NCBI GenBank assembly: GCA_009783675.1
Contig: WRDA01000011.1
Span: forward strand, 1-17,169
Direction: 5' to 3'
DNA length: 17,169 bases
Source: Symbiobacteriaceae bacterium
GTDB taxonomy: Bacteria; Bacillota; JAAYKD01; WRDA01
Positions 13,381-17,169 of this stretch are shown here, one piece after another. The notes under the pieces were generated by a model that ran no database searches, was not told where the DNA came from, and was given only the letters and a program-made list of their open reading frames with translations. A program made the position numbers and the translations under genes. Each line of letters starts with the position of its first letter. Position 1 is the first letter of the stretch.

Positions 13381-14350
13381 AGAAAACTTTTATAGCTAAA
13401 TGGGGACACACTCCCCCGCAATATCCACAAGTAAAGCAAAGCTCCTGCTGATAAATCAACCCTGCTTCCGAAAAGCTGAGAGCTCCCGTTGGACAACGTG
13501 CTGCACATAATCCACAACGCTGACAGTAGTCGGCAATATGCAGCTCTCTTCTCTTTTGTGATACCAGTTGTATATCTTCTTTAGAAACCTCCTCATTCAT
13601 CAGCAGCGCTAGATTAATCCGTAACTCAGCACTGTTTTGCATGCCGATAATCAGAGAGTGGAAAGATTTCTGCCGAGTGGCCCAGCTGATACTCTCCCTA
13701 CACTGTGGTATCAAATGACCTCCACCCAGAATTTTAATTGCACAGATTCCTTTTCCCATCAAGCGATTCTCTTCCAAGGCGATAAGCATCTCAGCCATGG
13801 TCCCATCCTGAATGCCAAAACCAGTCGAGTTACAGATCGCCTCGATGACTTCGATTTCGGGCCGCATGATCGCACTCCTCACCGCAGCTATATGGTGCGT
13901 CGATAGTCCGACACTGCGGATCAGCCCCTGCTTCTTGGCCTTCAGATAATACTCCAGCGCCTGGTTATGGCCCTCCAGAGTAGCCGCAGACAGTTGTTCG
14001 TGAAGCATGAAGATATCGATATATGGAGTCGCCATCTCGTTTAAAGCCTGATGCAAAGCTTGCTCTGCTTCAGTAGCTGTTACAGCGTAACTCTTGGAGG
14101 TGATGATCAGGGATTCACGCCCAACAGCGGCAATTAATGCACGCAGATACGAGTATGTGTTATAGCTAGCAGCGGAATCATAAAAATTAACACCCCGATC
14201 ATAGGCTTCACATAACAGCTTGATTCCCTGATCAAGGGATAATCCTGCTTGCAAAGCACCAATAGTCAGGGTGCCAAAACAGAGCCTGGATACCGAAAGA
14301 CCGGTATCACCCAGGAGAATATGATCGCAACTACTAGCTTCCTCGAGCAT
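13379..14350 (-). CDS. aldo/keto reductase fused to a 2[4Fe-4S] ferredoxin domain
   Basis: Predicted cytosolic oxidoreductase of 323 residues, substrate unknown. The aldo/keto reductase barrel (about 10-265) keeps the catalytic tetrad: Asp58 in NFYDSA, Tyr63, Lys86 in IITSKSY and His117 in FMLHEQ. The last 50 residues carry two complete ferredoxin motifs, CQRCGLCAARCP and CFTCGYCGGVCP, each CxxCxxCxxxCP, fit for two [4Fe-4S] clusters. Such fusions are common in anaerobic Clostridia and may pass electrons between NAD(P)H or ferredoxin and the barrel site; that is inference. ATG 14350 overlaps the end of ireB by 17 bases and has no clear ribosome-binding site, so coupling is likely; another ATG at 14392 is possible. 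Its stop is 11 bases before ruvX. Confidence 0.87.
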   Translation of the reverse strand: MLEEASSCDHILLGDTGLSVSRLCFGTLTIGALQAGLSLDQGIKLLCEAYDRGVNFYDSAASYNTYSYLRALIAAVGRESLIITSKSYAVTATEAEQALHQALNEMATPYIDIFMLHEQLSAATLEGHNQALEYYLKAKKQGLIRSVGLSTHHIAAVRSAIMRPEIEVIEAICNSTGFGIQDGTMAEMLIALEENRLMGKGICAIKILGGGHLIPQCRESISWATRQKSFHSLIIGMQNSAELRINLALLMNEEVSKEDIQLVSQKRRELHIADYCQRCGLCAARCPTGALSFSEAGLIYQQELCFTCGYCGGVCPHLAIKVF

Positions 14351-14600
14351 GGCTATCGAGATAGAAGCGTACGAGTTCCTCCAGGACTTCATCTCGTGCG
14401 ACTTTGCGGATGCGATTGCGAGCCATGCGATGGCTTGTAATATATGCAGGATCTCCCGAAAGCAGATATCCTACAATCTGATTGATCGGATCGTAGTTCT
14501 TTTCACGTAAAGCCAGATCTACTTCCAGCATAATATTATGGATACTCTCCTGCTCCTTGTCCGGATTCTCAAAAACCCTGGTCTTACTCAGATCGCTCAA
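14334..14600 (-). CDS. ireB: IreB family regulatory phosphoprotein (UPF0297, YrzL)
   Basis: Small cytosolic protein that in Enterococcus is phosphorylated by the PASTA kinase IreK and affects cephalosporin tolerance. From TTG 14600 it has 88 residues, the length of B. subtilis YrzL. The family signature is plain: EKNYDPINQIVGYLLSGDPA then YITSHRMARNRIRKVARDEVLEELVRFYL. The TTG start is supported by GGGGAGG whose core (14613-14609) is eight bases upstream; a GTG at 14609 would lie inside that site. It normally neighbours ruvX and yrzB; here the reductase gene is inserted after it. Confidence 0.94.
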   Translation of the reverse strand: MSDLSKTRVFENPDKEQESIHNIMLEVDLALREKNYDPINQIVGYLLSGDPAYITSHRMARNRIRKVARDEVLEELVRFYLDSHARGS

Positions 14601-14681
14601 AACAAACACCTCCCCGAATATCGACCTGTATTATCTTCGCTGTCACTCCCGGCTTTTCCTGGAGATAAGATGACAAACTGA

Positions 14682-15923
14682 TTACAATCCCAGATACTGC
14701 AAGACCTCAGCGAGAACCAGCTTCCCATGCTCATAAGAGAGGCCTCCCTGAAGGAAAACTATATATGGCTCGCGTAGAGGAGCATCCAGACTCAGCTCGA
14801 TTGAGCTACCCTGGATGAAACTGCCACTGGCCATGACTACCGGGTCCTGATAACCAGGCATGATCCATGGTTCAGGATGCAGATGAGCATCGACAGGAGA
14901 AGCACCCTGGAAAGCAATCGCAAACTTTAATAATTTTTCGGTATCACCCACAACAATAGCCTGAACTATGTCGCTCCTCTCCTCCAGAGGATCCGGTAAA
15001 ACCTGATACCCTGCATCTTGCATGACAGAGGCAAAAAGACAGGCGACCTTTAATGCCTGAGAAACCACATGCGGTGCCATAAAAAAGCCTTGCAGGGTTA
15101 AACGTAAAAACTCACCTGAAACAGCGCCCATCTTCCCACCCAGGCCTGGCATGGTCAGTCGGTATGCACCCTGTTCCACCAGATCACGACGTCCTGCCAG
15201 ATAGCCCCCCCCGCTGGCCAACCCCCCGCCGGGGTTTTTTATCAGAGATCCTGCTATAAGGTCGGCTCCTACTTGTGTGGGTTCCAGCTCTTCAACGAAC
15301 TCACCGTAACAGTTATCCACAAAGATGATTATCTCCGGGTATTTCTCCCTGATCCCCTGACAGAAATTTGCCAGCTTAGCCATGCTTAGTGCTGGACGCA
15401 GACTATAGCCACGGGAACGCTGCACCAGAAGCATCTTCGTGGCCCTGGTTATCCCACTGAGAATCGAAGGCAAGTCAGGATTACCATCCTCAGTTAATGC
15501 ATACTCCCGGTATGTGATGCCAAGATCAACTAGCGAACCCGTAGTGGGATGGATATTACCAGCACCGATAAGTCCTCTGAGAGTATCATATGGAGTTCCC
15601 GTTATGCTAATCAACTCATCACCAGCACGCAGATTGCCCAGGAGAGCTGCCCCAATGGCATGAGTCCCCGAGACAAACTGCTGCCTCACCAACGCTGCAT
15701 CGGCAGCAAACACTCTGGCATAAACAGCATCCAACGCTTCTCGCCCAGCGTCGTCATATCCATAGCCGGTGGATCCCTTGAAATGGTATTCTCTGATACC
15801 AGAATCCTTAAAGGCTTGCAGAACTTTAGCTTGATTAGCCAGAGCTACTTCCTCCAGTGCGGAGAAACGCTCCCTCAGACGGTTTTCGGCTAGATCGATC
15901 AGAGTTCTGTATCTGTGTTCCAT
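14682..15923 (-). CDS. ynbB: methionine gamma-lyase-like PLP enzyme (YnbB, aluminium-resistance family)
   Basis: Fold-type I PLP enzyme related to Cys/Met metabolism lyases; the family is annotated as aluminium resistance protein or methionine gamma-lyase family, but its true substrate is uncertain. The 413 residues show YHFKGSTGYGYDDAGRE near the N-terminus, FVSGTHAIGAALLG (83-96), a PLP-ring Asp (Asp203 in IIFVDNCYGEF) and the Schiff-base Lys239 in GSLIKNPGGGLASGGGY, and a C-terminal AHLHPEPWIMPGYQDPVVMASGSF segment. The ATG shares one base with the hflX stop (TAATG), with GAGG seven bases upstream, so translation is coupled. The hflX-ynbB pair (ynbA-ynbB) is also found in B. subtilis. Confidence 0.92.
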   Translation of the reverse strand: MEHRYRTLIDLAENRLRERFSALEEVALANQAKVLQAFKDSGIREYHFKGSTGYGYDDAGREALDAVYARVFAADAALVRQQFVSGTHAIGAALLGNLRAGDELISITGTPYDTLRGLIGAGNIHPTTGSLVDLGITYREYALTEDGNPDLPSILSGITRATKMLLVQRSRGYSLRPALSMAKLANFCQGIREKYPEIIIFVDNCYGEFVEELEPTQVGADLIAGSLIKNPGGGLASGGGYLAGRRDLVEQGAYRLTMPGLGGKMGAVSGEFLRLTLQGFFMAPHVVSQALKVACLFASVMQDAGYQVLPDPLEERSDIVQAIVVGDTEKLLKFAIAFQGASPVDAHLHPEPWIMPGYQDPVVMASGSFIQGSSIELSLDAPLREPYIVFLQGGLSYEHGKLVLAEVLQYLGL

Positions 15924-17169
15924 TACTTTTCCTCATCTTCGTACAGAAAACGCTGCAGCATTCCCGCCAGACGCAAGTCAGTTTCCAACTCCAGAATAGC
16001 TCCGGTCTCTCCATCTACGCGTTTCAGGATCCTGGCACCAGCATATATCGGCTGTAATACCGCGCTCTCACTAAAGGGTATGAAGACTGTAAACCGTCTC
16101 TGCTCGGGATAGAGGAGCTCCTGCATGCGGCTCAAAAGGATGTCGATACCCTGACCCTCGATACTCGAAATAGCTACACTGCCCTGATATTCGTTGAGTA
16201 AGCTGTCAATGGACACAGCATGAGGCAGATCTCGTTTATTAAAGACCATCAACAAAGGACGATCGTTATTCAGATCGGTTAGAACAGTTTGCACTGCCGC
16301 CATCTGCTGCGTATATTCTTCATGAGAAATATCCACGACATGGAGCAAGAGATCCGCCTCCTGCAGTTCTTCCAAAGTTGCTCTGAACGCAGCTACAAGG
16401 TGGGTAGGAAGATTACGAATAAAACCGACAGTGTCCGCTAAAAGTGCGTAGCGCCCGTCAGGTAACTCCAAGCGACGAGTAGTTGTGTCCAAGGTAGCGA
16501 AAAGTTTATCCTCGGCTGGTAGATCGCTTCCTGTCAGGCGATTCATTAGGGTGGACTTCCCTGCATTAGTATAGCCTATCAGCGCCGCCTGGGGCAGAGC
16601 ATCTCTCTTGCGTCCCTGTCGCTGCACCTTTCTCTGTTTACGGAGTTCATCTATCTCTTCGTGTAACCCGGCGATCCGCCTGCGGAGGATACGGCGGTCG
16701 GTTTCCAGTTTGGTCTCTCCCGGACCACGGGTGCCTATGCCACCTCCCAGGCGGGAGAGTTGTCGCGTCGAACCAGCAAGCCGTGGAAGCAGATAAGTAA
16801 GCTGAGCCAGTTCCACCTGGAGGCGTCCCTCTCTGGAGAAGGCTCGTTGCGCGAAGATGTCCAGAATCAGCTGGGTACGATCGAGAACCCGACATGGTAG
16901 AATCTTAGTAAGGTTATTAAGTTGTGTAGGGGAAAGACTCTCACTGATGATCAGCAGGTCTGCAGCCAACTCATCTACAAGCGATACCAGTTCCTGAGCT
17001 TTTCCACTACCGACGTATGTACCCCTGTCCGGCCGGGGAAGATGCTGAACGACACGCCCCACGACTTCTGCACCCGCAGTTTCAGCCAGAGAGGCAAGTT
17101 CATCAAGGTCAGCCGTATTATTGGATGATTTGGCTGTTACTGTCACCAGAACAGCTTTCTCCCTGTATA
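15923..17169 (-). CDS. hflX: ribosome-associated GTPase HflX, partial (N-terminus outside window)
   Basis: GTPase that binds the 50S subunit and can split stalled ribosomes, notably under heat or antibiotic stress. The open frame runs to the right edge; residues before the GTG at 17146 (EKAVLV) already look like the HflX N-terminus, so the true start lies beyond the window. The N-terminal domain has GTYVGSGKAQEL and the linker GPGETKLETDRRILRRRI, followed by a long basic helix. The G domain has GYTNAGKST (G1), DTTTR, DTVGFIRNLP (G3) and NKRD (G4), then a C-terminal FIPFSESAVLQPIY segment. It is immediately upstream of ynbB. Confidence 0.95.
   Translation of the reverse strand, partial: YREKAVLVTVTAKSSNNTADLDELASLAETAGAEVVGRVVQHLPRPDRGTYVGSGKAQELVSLVDELAADLLIISESLSPTQLNNLTKILPCRVLDRTQLILDIFAQRAFSREGRLQVELAQLTYLLPRLAGSTRQLSRLGGGIGTRGPGETKLETDRRILRRRIAGLHEEIDELRKQRKVQRQGRKRDALPQAALIGYTNAGKSTLMNRLTGSDLPAEDKLFATLDTTTRRLELPDGRYALLADTVGFIRNLPTHLVAAFRATLEELQEADLLLHVVDISHEEYTQQMAAVQTVLTDLNNDRPLLMVFNKRDLPHAVSIDSLLNEYQGSVAISSIEGQGIDILLSRMQELLYPEQRRFTVFIPFSESAVLQPIYAGARILKRVDGETGAILELETDLRLAGMLQRFLYEDEEK

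Noticed and set aside
13368..13517. Longer ruvX reading frame starting at 13517
   Set aside because: The extra residues overlap the ferredoxin part of the upstream reductase gene and are not part of the RuvX family.
1..17169. Mobile elements, CRISPR arrays or phage genes
   Set aside because: No transposase, integrase or phage-like product, no spaced direct repeats and no attachment-site duplication at either tRNA were seen.

Overview
The window looks like a chromosomal housekeeping segment from a Bacillota bacterium, probably a clostridial lineage. I infer this from gene sets and not from a database match. The pointers are the L27 N-terminal extension next to its protease Prp, a DarA/YaaR/HolB run, an IreB/RuvX/YrzB/MltG run, the HflX/YnbB pair, strong Shine-Dalgarno sites and consensus sigma-A promoters. 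There are no phage genes, transposases, CRISPR arrays or rRNA genes.

Layout. (1) 1-1660, minus strand: a promoter drives darA (c-di-AMP receptor), yaaR and a partial holB (DNA polymerase III delta'). (2) 1847-2226: a 43-residue predicted membrane protein on the plus strand, then on the minus strand a tRNA-Thr(CGU) with its own promoter and terminator, and the terminator of the next gene. (3) 2239-2886, minus strand: a homologue of NpmA/KamB, the 16S rRNA A1408 N1-methyltransferases that confer aminoglycoside resistance. It is divergent from deoC (2942-3604). (4) 3835-8738, plus strand: a consensus promoter and structured leader, then rplU, prp, rpmA, obgE, yqeK, an LCP ligase and rsfS, which together serve ribosome assembly and the cell wall. 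(5) 8735-9850, minus strand: an exported protein with a copper-amine-oxidase-N-like C-terminal domain. It meets rsfS tail to tail at a shared TTAA. (6) 9899-10083: tRNA-Arg(CCG) with promoter and terminators. (7) 10143-14600, minus strand: ireB, an aldo/keto reductase fused to a 2[4Fe-4S] ferredoxin domain, ruvX, yrzB, mltG and dacF. (8) 14682-17169, minus strand: hflX (partial, cut by the window edge), overlapping a methionine-gamma-lyase-like PLP enzyme (ynbB).

Most genes are conserved core functions: ribosomal proteins and ribosome-associated GTPases (L21, L27, ObgE, HflX, RsfS), L27 maturation (Prp), wall synthesis and remodelling (LCP, DacF, MltG), and second-messenger or kinase readouts (DarA, IreB, YqeK). 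The items that stand out are the NpmA/KamB-type methyltransferase, a probable AUU start codon for ruvX, a lipobox on MltG, an unannotated small membrane protein, and the redox gene placed between ireB and ruvX.
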